The position numbers were made by a program, and so were the translations under genes. The notes beneath the pieces are model-generated. The model had not been told where the DNA came from. It saw only the letters and a program-made list of their open reading frames with translations, and did not search any database. From positions 1 through 61,639 of the forward strand of contig CALCJF010000029.1 in assembly GCA_937967375.1 (NCBI GenBank): DNA of 61,639 nt, in the 5' to 3' direction. Position 1 is the stretch's first letter, and each line of letters opens with the position of its first letter. The DNA is from an uncultured Leucobacter sp. GTDB lineage: Bacteria; Actinomycetota; Actinomycetes; Actinomycetales; Microbacteriaceae. Shown here piece after piece: positions 33,433 to 41,578 of this stretch.

Positions 33433-36400
33433 TCACCGAAAATCTCGCGACGACACCGAACTTGGTGCGGCAAGCGGCTCGAAGGCACCCGCGATCACGT
33501 TCGGCAGTCCGTCGGCGCTGCGCTCGAGCGTGCCGGCGATGACGAGCGCGGGAGAGCCTCTGGCCGTTCTCTCGAAGCGCTGCCACACCGCGCTCCAGAC
33601 CACGACGTTTGCGGTGCCCGATTCGTCTTCGAGGGTGAGAAACGTGACGCCGCCTGCAGTGCGGGGGCGCTGCCGGTGGGTGACGAGTCCGGCCACGCGC
33701 ACGAACGAGCCGTGGCGCACGTGGCGCAGCGCGTCTGAGCGAGTCACGCTGCGCCGGTCGAGCCCTGCGCGCATGATGGCAAGTGGATGCTTGCCCGAGA
33801 CGATGCCGGTGCTCCAGAGGTCGAGGGCGGTCTGCTCGGCGTCGCTCAATACGGGCAGCAGGGGCGGCTGCACGTGCACGGCGACGCCTGGCAGAAAGCG
33901 CTCGCGATTGTCTGCGGCCGGTGCAGCATCCCAGAGCGCCTCTCTGCGGTTCACTCCGAGCCCAGCGCAGGCGCCCGCCGCGGCGAGTGCCTCGAGTGCG
34001 GTACGGTCGAGGTCGGCTCGCCTGGCGAGGTCGGCGAGGCTGGTGAACGGGCCGGCCGCACGCGCGGCGACGATTCGGGTAGCCGCATCGGTGCCGACGC
34101 CGCGCACCTCAGAGAGCCCGAGGCGCACGGCGAAGTTGCCGTCGCGTCGGTGCGCGGCCGAGTCGTCGGGCGCCGCTGCGTCGAAGGCTCCGGGGGCGGG
34201 CTGATCCTGCTCGCCGCACGCTGGTCGGCCCGTCGCAGCGGGCATGGCTGTGTTATCAGTTGCGGCTGTGGCTTCGGCGGCGGCTGTGTTGTTGGTTTCA
34301 GCTGCGGCTTTACCTGCGGGCTCGAGCGACGCGACAATCTGCGGGTGCTGCACGCTCGCCGCACGAACCTCTACGCCGTGCCTGCGGGCGTCTTCGACGA
34401 GGCTGCGCGGCGAGTAGAACCCCATGGGTTGCGAACGCAGCAAGCCGATGAGAAACGCTGCGGGGTAGTGCAGCTTAAACCAGGCGCTCGCGTAGACGAG
34501 CAGCGCGAAACTGATTGAGTGGCTCTCGGCAAAACCAAAGTCGGCGAAGGCCTTGATCTGCGCGTAGACGCCCTGCGCGGTCTGATCGTCGATGCCGTTC
34601 TCTTTCATGCCGGCGAAGAGTTTCTCTTCGAGACTCTCGATCTTTTCGATCCCCCGCTTCGACCCCATGGCGCGACGTAGCAGATCGGCGTCTTCGGGGC
34701 TACAGTTGCCGACGGCCTGCGCCATCTGCATGAGCTGCTCTTGAAAGAGGGGGATACCGAGGGTGCGCTCGAGCACGGGCTCAAGCAGGGGGTGCGGGTA
34801 AGTGACGTCTTCATCTTTGCTGCGCCGGCGCAGGTACGGGTGCACGGCCCCGCCCTGCAGCGGGCCGGGCCGAATGAGCGCGATCTCGATGACCAGGTCG
34901 TAGAAGCTTCGCGGGCGCAGCCTCGGCAGAGTGTTCAGTTGGGCGCGGCTTTCGAGTTGGAACACGCCGATCGCGTCGGCGCGGCACAGCATGTCGTAGA
35001 CGCCCTTCTCGTCTTTCGGCAGGGTCGCGAGCGTCCACGCCTCACCGGTGGCCTGCTCGGCGAGATCGATCGTGCACTGCAGCGCGCTCAGCATGCCGAG
35101 ACCCAGCAGATCGAACTTCACGAGGCCCATGGCTGCGCAGTCGTCTTTGTCCCACTGCAGCACGGTGCGGCCGGGCATGCGCGCATGCTCGATCGGGCAC
35201 ACCTCGCCAACAGGGCGTTCGGTGAGCACCATGCCTCCCGAGTGGATGCCGAGGTGCCGAGGCGCTTTCAGCAGCCGGTTCGCGAGCTGCCGCACTTCCG
35301 GGGGCACAGGCGAATCATTGTCTGCGGGCACCGAGCCATGACGTTCGAGCCCTTTCGAGAAGCTGCGCTGCGCTGCGGCGTCGTAACCGAGCGCCTTCGC
35401 CGCATCGCGCACCGCGTTCTTGGGTCGGTAACTGATGACGTTTGCGACCTGCGCAGCGTTGCGTCTGCCGTAGCGCTCGTATACGTACTGAATGACCTCC
35501 TCTCGGCGGTCGCTATCGAAGTCGACGTCGATGTCTGGCTCTCCTTCGCGCAGGCTACTGAGAAAGCGTTCGAACGGTAGCTGGTAATGGATCGAGTCGA
35601 CGTCGGTGATGCGCAGCACGTAGCACACGGCAGAGTTGGCGGCTGATCCTCGCCCCTGGCACAGAATACCCCTGCTACGCGCGAACCCCACGATGTCGTG
35701 CACGACCAGAAAATAGCCCGGAAAGTCTTGCTGCTCGATCACTTGCAGCTCGCGTTCGAGGCGTTCGGTGGTCGCGGGATCACACCTGCCGTAGCGCTGC
35801 TCAGCGCCACGGTGCACCAGCTCGCGCAGCCAGCTCATCTGTGTGTGGCCCTCGGGTACATCGAGTTTGGGGAGCTTCGGGGTGGCTGCTTTGAGCGGAA
35901 ACGCGAGCTCGCGGGCGAGCGAAGCGGTGCGGGTGACCGCCTCGGGGTAGCGTGCGAAACGTCGCAGCATGGCGCGACCCGACCGCAGCCGGGCGCCGCC
36001 TGAGGCTGGCAGAAAAGGATCGAGTTCGGTGAGGCTGCGGCGGGAGCGGATCGCGGCCATGGCTTCTGCGAGCTGCGTGTCTTCGAGGGTGGCGGCGTGC
36101 ACGGCACCTGTGGCAACTGTGGGAAGTTCTGCCTCTGCCGCGAGCGCACTGAGCCGATCGTTGCGTGTGTCATCGCCGGGGTGGCCGTGGTCAGTGAGCT
36201 CGACGAAGACGCGATCGCGCCCGAAGAGCGCGGTGAGTCGGTCGAGTTCGTGGCGGGCATTGCGCTCGGCGTCTGCACGGTTTGATGCGCCCGCGAGCGC
36301 CTGCCGCACTGCGCCCTTGCGGCATCCGGTGAGCACGACCCACTCGTCATGCGATGCTGCTGCGAGCTTCTCAAGGTCGTAGAGCGGGCGACCCTTCTGC

Positions 36401-36945
36401 ATGCCCGCGAGTTGCGCTTCGGTGATTGCAGATGAGAGCCGGTGATACCCGCTCACCCCGTGCGCGAGTAGCAGCAGATGGGTGCCGGCGGGGTCGGCGA
36501 CGCCGAGCTGGGGTACGTCGAGGTCGAGCGAGAGTTCGGACCCGTAGATGGTTGCGAGGTTCGGGTGTTCGGCGGCTGCTTCGGCGAAGCGCGGTGCGCC
36601 CGGAAACCCGTCGTGATCGGTGAGGGCGATGCCGTCGAGACCGAGACGTGCGGCCTCGTTTACGAGCGCTTCGGGTGAGCTGGCGCCATCGAGAAAGCTG
36701 TAATGGGAGTGCGTGTGCAGTTCTGCGTAGGGTATGCGGTCGGGGTCGTGGTGGTCTGCGGCAGTGTTCGCTGCCGCCTGTGCTGTGGCCTTCTCGGCTG
36801 TCACTTTCGTCGCAGCTTCCTCTGCTGCTCTCTCTGCGACTCTCTTCGCCGCCGCTTGGCCGGTGCGTGAATCTGAGGGCGCCGCGCGACCAGAGAGAAT
36901 GCGCTCCATTTCGTTCCACGGTCGCGCCGGATTCTGCCACCCCAT
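33433..36945 (-). CDS. dnaE2: Error-prone DNA polymerase DnaE2
   Basis: Alpha-subunit C-family polymerase of the SOS mutasome, 1170 aa. The start MGWQNPARPWNEME is typical of DnaE2. A PHP domain opens with AELHTHSHYSFLDGAS (~72), and the palm contains PDIDVDFDSDRRE (~472) with the catalytic aspartates. The C-terminus carries helix-hairpin-helix and OB-fold segments. Two unusual low-complexity stretches stand out: Ala/Lys/Thr at ~30-65, and an Ala/Thr/Asn-rich insertion of ~65 residues at ~872-940, where relatives have a short variable loop. The ATG overlaps the imuB stop by one base (TGATG). It provides translesion extension together with ImuA and ImuB. Confidence 0.93.
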   Translation of the reverse strand: MGWQNPARPWNEMERILSGRAAPSDSRTGQAAAKRVAERAAEEAATKVTAEKATAQAAANTAADHHDPDRIPYAELHTHSHYSFLDGASSPEALVNEAARLGLDGIALTDHDGFPGAPRFAEAAAEHPNLATIYGSELSLDLDVPQLGVADPAGTHLLLLAHGVSGYHRLSSAITEAQLAGMQKGRPLYDLEKLAAASHDEWVVLTGCRKGAVRQALAGASNRADAERNARHELDRLTALFGRDRVFVELTDHGHPGDDTRNDRLSALAAEAELPTVATGAVHAATLEDTQLAEAMAAIRSRRSLTELDPFLPASGGARLRSGRAMLRRFARYPEAVTRTASLARELAFPLKAATPKLPKLDVPEGHTQMSWLRELVHRGAEQRYGRCDPATTERLERELQVIEQQDFPGYFLVVHDIVGFARSRGILCQGRGSAANSAVCYVLRITDVDSIHYQLPFERFLSSLREGEPDIDVDFDSDRREEVIQYVYERYGRRNAAQVANVISYRPKNAVRDAAKALGYDAAAQRSFSKGLERHGSVPADNDSPVPPEVRQLANRLLKAPRHLGIHSGGMVLTERPVGEVCPIEHARMPGRTVLQWDKDDCAAMGLVKFDLLGLGMLSALQCTIDLAEQATGEAWTLATLPKDEKGVYDMLCRADAIGVFQLESRAQLNTLPRLRPRSFYDLVIEIALIRPGPLQGGAVHPYLRRRSKDEDVTYPHPLLEPVLERTLGIPLFQEQLMQMAQAVGNCSPEDADLLRRAMGSKRGIEKIESLEEKLFAGMKENGIDDQTAQGVYAQIKAFADFGFAESHSISFALLVYASAWFKLHYPAAFLIGLLRSQPMGFYSPRSLVEDARRHGVEVRAASVQHPQIVASLEPAGKAAAETNNTAAAEATAATDNTAMPAATGRPACGEQDQPAPGAFDAAAPDDSAAHRRDGNFAVRLGLSEVRGVGTDAATRIVAARAAGPFTSLADLARRADLDRTALEALAAAGACAGLGVNRREALWDAAPAADNRERFLPGVAVHVQPPLLPVLSDAEQTALDLWSTGIVSGKHPLAIMRAGLDRRSVTRSDALRHVRHGSFVRVAGLVTHRQRPRTAGGVTFLTLEDESGTANVVVWSAVWQRFERTARGSPALVIAGTLERSADGLPNVIAGAFEPLAAPSSVSSRDFR

Positions 36946-38435
36946 CAGGCGTACCTCCCTTCAGCAACCCAGCCGTTGGTGGCTGTATAGCTCAATAGCC
37001 AGGCCGCACCGTCTTCGAGTACGAGCTGTATGCGGTAGCTCGCTTCGCCCGGCTCACCCGGATCCCACCATCGCTCGCGCAGGGGCCAGGGCGCCGACCA
37101 GTTGCGCACCCGCTGCAGGGGTTCGCCCGCGGCACCGAATGAGTTCGGGGCTGCGCTGAACAGCTCGTCAGCATCGATGGTCACGGTGACGCCGTGCTCG
37201 TCGAGCAGCGTCACTGCGACCGTGTCTGCCGAAACAAGGTTGGGCAGCGGGCCCTGCAGGCGTCCTGGCCACGGGGCGGCGTTCGAATCGGCACCTTGGC
37301 CGGGCCCTGGCCTCTGGTTGCGCTTGGATCCCCAGGGCACGAGGCGTTGGCGATCCGTGCTCACCCGGCCGCCCACGAGCATTCCGGTTGCCACTCCCTC
37401 GGGGCCGAGCAAGCTTTGTACTCTGGTGAGCTGATGGTGCACGCGCTCGCTCGGCGCGTCGTTCCAGAGACCGGGCTCGTGCGCCGCAGCGGGCGAGGTG
37501 CGTTCTGGGGTGATACGAACCGAGGCCACGCCCGCCCCGCCGCGATCGGGGGCCTGCGGCAGCGACGCAGCCTGCCACCGAACGCGGTTGACCACATCGG
37601 TTGCGGTGAAGTTCGCCGGATGCGACCAGCTGCGTTCGTGGGAGGTGGCGGTGTCGTCGATGAGTTCGACGCGCAGCTCGGTGCAGACGAGTGCGTGCTC
37701 GCCGAGCGCTCGAACAAAGTTTTCGGCGTAGCTGCCGCACGCGAATGCGAGCTGGTCTGCGCCCTCGAGCGGCGGTTCGAACTCGAACGTCACGGAGAGA
37801 TCGTGGCGGGGAACGCCCGCCCCGACCTCTGTGCCGTGCGGTTCGCCGAGGCCTCGCGCTCTGCGGTGCGCGAGCTGCGCAGCGCGCCCAAACCGCTGCA
37901 ACACCGAGTCTTCGGGGAGCGCGGCGAACGCGCCAAGTGTTCGGACGCCGAGGCCAATCAGCACGGGTGCCAGCTGCTCGTCTGCTGCGCACGCAATCGG
38001 CAGCCCGCTCAAGAACTCCTTGGTCTGCTCGGCCGGCACGAGATGTACCCCGGGTGCGGGCAGCAGCAGGCCGGGTGTGCCTGCGTGATCTGGCGTGGTT
38101 GTGAGCGCAGCCTGCTCTGCGGTGAAGCGGCCGCTCGCAACCCCGACCGCGAGGCCCTCGCCGAGTTCGTCTCGCAGCAACTCAGCCACGCAGCCGAGCA
38201 CTACTCGTGCGGCCTCGGTCTCGCTGCCGTAGTAGCGGGTTGGCCCGCGCGCTCGCATTGCGCAGCGCCCCTGGCGCAACTGCACCGCGCCGGGCACCGT
38301 GCGCTGCACAGCATCGAAGGCTTCGTTCCAGAGGCGGTCGACTCGAAGACGTTGCTCTGGGGCGAGGTGCTCGGGCGCACACGCAGGGGCTGCGAGCACG
38401 AGCACCCGGGCCGGCTGATCCTCGTCGCTGCTCAT
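36945..38435 (-). CDS. imuB: ImuB-like Y-family DNA polymerase homologue
   Basis: Mutasome adaptor, 496 aa. The Y-family fold is recognisable (AVGVASGRFTAEQAAL, LGVRTLGAFAALPEDSVLQRFG), but the catalytic DxD/SxDE acidic residues of active Y polymerases are not evident, as known for ImuB. It would link the beta clamp and ImuA to DnaE2. The C-terminal ~120 residues contain RNWSAPWPLRERWWDP. It overlaps imuA by 4 bp (ATGA) and dnaE2 by 1 bp, so the three form one translationally coupled operon. Confidence 0.85.
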   Translation of the reverse strand: MSSDEDQPARVLVLAAPACAPEHLAPEQRLRVDRLWNEAFDAVQRTVPGAVQLRQGRCAMRARGPTRYYGSETEAARVVLGCVAELLRDELGEGLAVGVASGRFTAEQAALTTTPDHAGTPGLLLPAPGVHLVPAEQTKEFLSGLPIACAADEQLAPVLIGLGVRTLGAFAALPEDSVLQRFGRAAQLAHRRARGLGEPHGTEVGAGVPRHDLSVTFEFEPPLEGADQLAFACGSYAENFVRALGEHALVCTELRVELIDDTATSHERSWSHPANFTATDVVNRVRWQAASLPQAPDRGGAGVASVRITPERTSPAAAHEPGLWNDAPSERVHHQLTRVQSLLGPEGVATGMLVGGRVSTDRQRLVPWGSKRNQRPGPGQGADSNAAPWPGRLQGPLPNLVSADTVAVTLLDEHGVTVTIDADELFSAAPNSFGAAGEPLQRVRNWSAPWPLRERWWDPGEPGEASYRIQLVLEDGAAWLLSYTATNGWVAEGRYA

Positions 38436-39040
38436 GTCAGCTGCCCATCACGAAATCGCACCGTGTGCGTGCGCTGGCCACGCTTGTCAGTCGATTGCAC
38501 CGAGAGTTCGTGGGTGCAGAGCAGGCCGTTGCCAGTGCCGAGGCCAGACCATCTCGAGGCTGTCACGCGCAGTGCGGTGTCGCTGCGTGGCCATGCGTGT
38601 GTCACTACGAGTGCGGTGCCATGGTCGCGCAGCCTCGCGTTGAGGCGCTCTGCCTCGCCCGCAGAAGGTGGTCTTTCGGGGTTGAGCACGAGCACCGTGA
38701 GCACTTCGCTGAGCATGCCGGCGATGGCGAGTGCGTGCTTGCCCGGCTCTGGAATCAGCACCAATCGTTCAAGTGCCAATCCAGTTTGTGCAGCGGCTCC
38801 GATGCCGAGGTGCGGCACGCCGATCACGCCGCACCACGCCCCGCTCGCGGAAGCGCTGCTCAACAGTGCGAGTGAGAGTTGCAGCGACCCCTGCACCGCG
38901 ACGGGGGCACCCTTGCGCAGCGCGCCGCCAGGAAACAGGGGCCGCAGGGAAGGGGGTGTCGGCAGGCCGCGGTCGAGCCGCGCAGGCTGCATCGAAGTGA
39001 TGCGCTGCTGCAGCGAACGGACCGTGGCGAGTTGATTCAT
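38432..39040 (-). CDS. imuA: ImuA-like RecA-fold mutasome protein
   Basis: First gene of the SOS mutasome operon, 202 aa from the ATG at 39040. It is a short RecA/SulA-like protein: LFPGGALRKGAPVAVQG stands in for the P-loop region without a full GKT, followed by LALLSSASASGAWCGVIG and ERLVLIPEP. An alternative start at 39076 would place the coding region across the LexA box at 39052-39067 and is therefore rejected. Confidence 0.8.
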   Translation of the reverse strand: MNQLATVRSLQQRITSMQPARLDRGLPTPPSLRPLFPGGALRKGAPVAVQGSLQLSLALLSSASASGAWCGVIGVPHLGIGAAAQTGLALERLVLIPEPGKHALAIAGMLSEVLTVLVLNPERPPSAGEAERLNARLRDHGTALVVTHAWPRSDTALRVTASRWSGLGTGNGLLCTHELSVQSTDKRGQRTHTVRFRDGQLT

Positions 39041-39051
39041 GCCAGCAATAT

Positions 39052-39067
39052 TCGAACAAACTTTCGA
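39052..39067. promoter_or_regulatory. LexA (SOS) box TCGAAC-AAAC-TTTCGA
   Basis: It matches 11 of 12 fixed positions of the Gram-positive/actinobacterial SOS box TCGAAC-N4-GTTCGA. It lies 12 bases upstream of the imuA ATG and overlaps the expected promoter, so LexA would directly block imuA-imuB-dnaE2 until DNA damage. Confidence 0.85.
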
Positions 39068-39139
39068 ATATGTCAAGCTGCGCGGATACCCGCGCGAGGC
39101 TACCTCGCAGCCCCGGTCCGAGGCTCGAGCAGAAGCGTC

Positions 39140-39145
39140 TAGACT
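39140..39145 (+). promoter_or_regulatory. -10 element (TAGACT)
   Basis: TAGACT ends eight bases before the ATG at 39154, or five before an in-frame GTG at 39151. Confidence 0.45.
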
Positions 39146-39153
39146 GGTGGGTG

Positions 39154-39480
39154 ATGAATGAAGACGATCTGGAAGACTACGAGCGCGAAGCCGAGCTCTC
39201 GCTGTTTCGCGAGTACCGAGACATCGCGCAGCAGTTTCGCTATGTCGTCGAGACCGAGCGCCGCTTCTATCTCGCGAACGAGGTCGATCTGCAGCGCCGC
39301 GACGCGGGCAGCGACTTCTACTTCGAGCTGAGCATGCACGATGTGTGGGTGTGGGATGTGTACCGCTCAGATCGCTTCGTGAAGTCAGTGCGCGTGCTCA
39401 CTTTCAAAGACGTGAACGTCGAAGAGCTCTCTGCGCGCGAGTTCAAGTTGCCGCAAGAGCTTTCGATCGACGACCACTAG
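39154..39480 (+). CDS. DUF2469 family protein
   Basis: Conserved acidic actinobacterial protein of 108 aa, function unknown. It begins MNEDDLEDYEREAELSLF and continues with EYRDIAQQFRYVVETERRFYLAN and YFELSMHDVWVWD, all family landmarks. In mycobacteria the homologue (Rv2901c) sits between rnhB and yraN. Here it is followed by yraN-comM-dprA-xerC, but rnhB is not upstream: the imuA operon is. That marks a breakpoint relative to the usual order. Confidence 0.9.
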   Translation: MNEDDLEDYEREAELSLFREYRDIAQQFRYVVETERRFYLANEVDLQRRDAGSDFYFELSMHDVWVWDVYRSDRFVKSVRVLTFKDVNVEELSAREFKLPQELSIDDH

Positions 39481-39565
39481 CGATCGCACACTCGGCGGGG
39501 TGAGCCCATTTCGGCTGGGCACGTCAGGTAATATCTTGTCGCTCACAGCCCCCATCATTTTCGGG

Positions 39566-39574
39566 TTATGCACA
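39566..39574 (+). promoter_or_regulatory. DnaA-box-like site (TTATGCACA)
   Basis: Second copy of the 14-mer CGGGTTATGCACAG (39562-39575), containing a TTWTNCACA match. It lies in the 137-bp gap upstream of yraN. A weak GCCCA/TGGGC hairpin at 39504-39520 may terminate the DUF2469 transcript. Confidence 0.35.
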
Positions 39575-39617
39575 GATTTCTGCTGATTTGAGCTACGCGA
39601 GTTTGTAGCGCCCTTGG

Positions 39618-40022
39618 GTGAGCGAAGCTTGCGGCATGACGCAAGCAACTTCACTTCAGGCGCCAGCACGCAACCGGGCGATCGGTGAGCGCGGCGAAGC
39701 AATCGCTGCAGCGTACCTGCAAAGCATCGGGTGCGAGATTCTCGCCCGCAACTGGCGTTTTGGTCGGGCTGGCGAACTCGACCTGGTGGTGCGAGAGGGT
39801 GACACCGTCGCGGCGGTTGAAGTCAAAACTCGAAGCGGCACAGGGTACGGCAGTCCGTTTGAGGCGATTACCAGACGCAAGACCGAACGCTTGCGAACGC
39901 TGCTGCATGGCTGGGTGCGCGAACACCGCCCGGGTGTGGCGAAGCTGCGTATCGACGCGGTCGCGGTTGTGCTCGCTGCTGACGCAGCACCGAGGATCGA
40001 GCACCTGCGAGGCATCGAATGA
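39618..40022 (+). CDS. yraN: YraN family (UPF0102) endonuclease-fold protein
   Basis: Small restriction-endonuclease-fold protein, 134 aa. GERGEAIAAAYLQSIGCEIL, GELDLVVREGD and VAAVEVKTRS form the conserved E...D...ExK core of the family, whose role is still unclear. An ATG at 39636 would give a protein six residues shorter. I keep the GTG at 39618 because TAGCGC ends six bases before it, the same spacing seen at other starts here, and neither start has a ribosome site. The stop overlaps comM by 4 bp. Confidence 0.88.
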   Translation: MSEACGMTQATSLQAPARNRAIGERGEAIAAAYLQSIGCEILARNWRFGRAGELDLVVREGDTVAAVEVKTRSGTGYGSPFEAITRRKTERLRTLLHGWVREHRPGVAKLRIDAVAVVLAADAAPRIEHLRGIE

Positions 40023-41578
40023 GTGCCGCGGTGTGCCGCACTGCGGCGATCGCACTGACCGGGCTTGACGGCACGATCGTGCACGTCGAGGCTGCGGTCT
40101 CAAATCAGCTGCCTGGGATGGCGATTATCGGCCTCCCGGATGCGGCGCTTGTCGAGGCGAAGCAGCGAGTCAAGCTTGCAACGCAGCAGGCGGGCCTATC
40201 GCTCTCTGACCGGTTTCTCGTGGTGAATCTCAGCCCGGCCGCACTGCCGAAACAGGGGTCAGGCTTCGACCTCGCAATCGCCCTCTCGGCACTCGCGGCT
40301 TCAAAACACCTGCCCGCAGCCTCGCTTGCTGAGGTTGCGCACATCGGTGAACTCAGCCTTGGAGGCCAGCTGAGACGACCTCCTGGTCTGTTGAGCGCCG
40401 TGCTTGCAGCGCAGCGGCTCGGTTTCGCGCGCGTTATGGTTCCTGCAGCTTGTGCCAGCGAGGCCTCGCTTGTGCCTGGTATTGAGGTGATTGCGGCAGA
40501 ATCGCTGAGTGGTGCGGTTGCCTGGCATCGGGGTGATTCGGCGGGTTGGAGTGTCGCGGTGCCCGGAACCACCGGTCGCCGCGAGCCAAGCGAGAACGCG
40601 CTGGCGTTTGCTGAACCAGACATCGCCGATGTGATTGGCCAGTCCGAAGCTGTTGAAGCGCTTGTGGTCGCCGCAGCGGGCAGACATCATCTCTCAATGA
40701 TCGGGCCTCCGGGCGCGGGCAAAACTCTGCTTGCAAGCCGCCTCGCATCGATTCTGCCCGACCTCACCGAAGAGGAATCGATCACCGCATCGAGCATCGC
40801 CTCACTCGGTGGCAACATGCTTTCTGAGCTGGTGCGCAGACCACCGTTCGAAAGCCCGCACCACACGGCCTCACAGGTGGCAATCATCGGCGGCGGTGAT
40901 GCTGGCGGGGTGCGGCCGGGGTCGATCACGAAAGCGTGCCATGGTGTGCTCTTTCTCGATGAAGCCCCAGAGTTTCCGAGAAATGTGCTTGACGCCCTGC
41001 GGCAGCCCCTCGAATCGGGCAAAGTCGAGATTCACCGCGCAAAAGTGCGCGCGACGTTGCCTGCACAGACGCAACTTGTTCTTGCGGCCAACCCCTGCCC
41101 ATGCGGCAACGCAGATTCGCTGAACAGCGCGAGCCCCTGCAGGTGTACGCCCTCTCAACGCATTCGGTATCTGGGCAGGCTGAGCGGGCCGCTGACCGAT
41201 CGCATCGACCTGCGGTTAAACATTCGCCGGGTATCGAGCGTGCTCGTCGGCATCGACGAGCAGCCGAGAGCGACAAGCGCGCAGCTGCGCGAACGTGTGG
41301 AAGAAGCAAGAGGTCGCGCTGCTAGACGATTGCAAGGCACGCCGTGGAGTGTGAACGGCTCGGTGAATGGCGACTGGCTGCGGGCACCGAACAACAGGCT
41401 CTCAAGGGCGGCGACTGCGGTACTTGATGCTGCGCTGTCTCGGGGATCGATCACCGTACGCGGGTATGACCGGGTGCTGCGCCTTGGCTGGACGCTCGCC
41501 GATCTCGCGGGTAAACCCGCGCCAGAACGGGCCGAGATACGCCAAGCGCTTGCGCTTCGCGGGGGAGCAGCACTATGA
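40019..41578 (+). CDS. comM: YifB/ComM family magnesium-chelatase-like AAA+ ATPase
   Basis: 519 aa. The N-terminal Lon-protease-like ChlI domain (~1-180) precedes the AAA+ module with Walker A IGPPGAGKTLLASRL (~227-241), Walker B GVLFLDEAPEF and sensor regions. A zinc-like cluster, NPCPCGN followed by CRCTP, is present. The C-terminal Mg-chelatase lid closes the protein. ComM is a branch-migration helicase aiding integration of incoming DNA in transformable bacteria. It is translationally coupled to yraN and dprA (ATGA overlaps on both sides). Confidence 0.92.
   Translation: MSAAVCRTAAIALTGLDGTIVHVEAAVSNQLPGMAIIGLPDAALVEAKQRVKLATQQAGLSLSDRFLVVNLSPAALPKQGSGFDLAIALSALAASKHLPAASLAEVAHIGELSLGGQLRRPPGLLSAVLAAQRLGFARVMVPAACASEASLVPGIEVIAAESLSGAVAWHRGDSAGWSVAVPGTTGRREPSENALAFAEPDIADVIGQSEAVEALVVAAAGRHHLSMIGPPGAGKTLLASRLASILPDLTEEESITASSIASLGGNMLSELVRRPPFESPHHTASQVAIIGGGDAGGVRPGSITKACHGVLFLDEAPEFPRNVLDALRQPLESGKVEIHRAKVRATLPAQTQLVLAANPCPCGNADSLNSASPCRCTPSQRIRYLGRLSGPLTDRIDLRLNIRRVSSVLVGIDEQPRATSAQLRERVEEARGRAARRLQGTPWSVNGSVNGDWLRAPNNRLSRAATAVLDAALSRGSITVRGYDRVLRLGWTLADLAGKPAPERAEIRQALALRGGAAL

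Noticed and set aside
37194..39035. A 613-codon open frame on the plus strand opposite imuA/imuB
   Set aside because: It is an antisense shadow of GC-rich codons. Both minus-strand genes have family motifs and overlapping starts and stops, while the plus frame has no recognisable domain.
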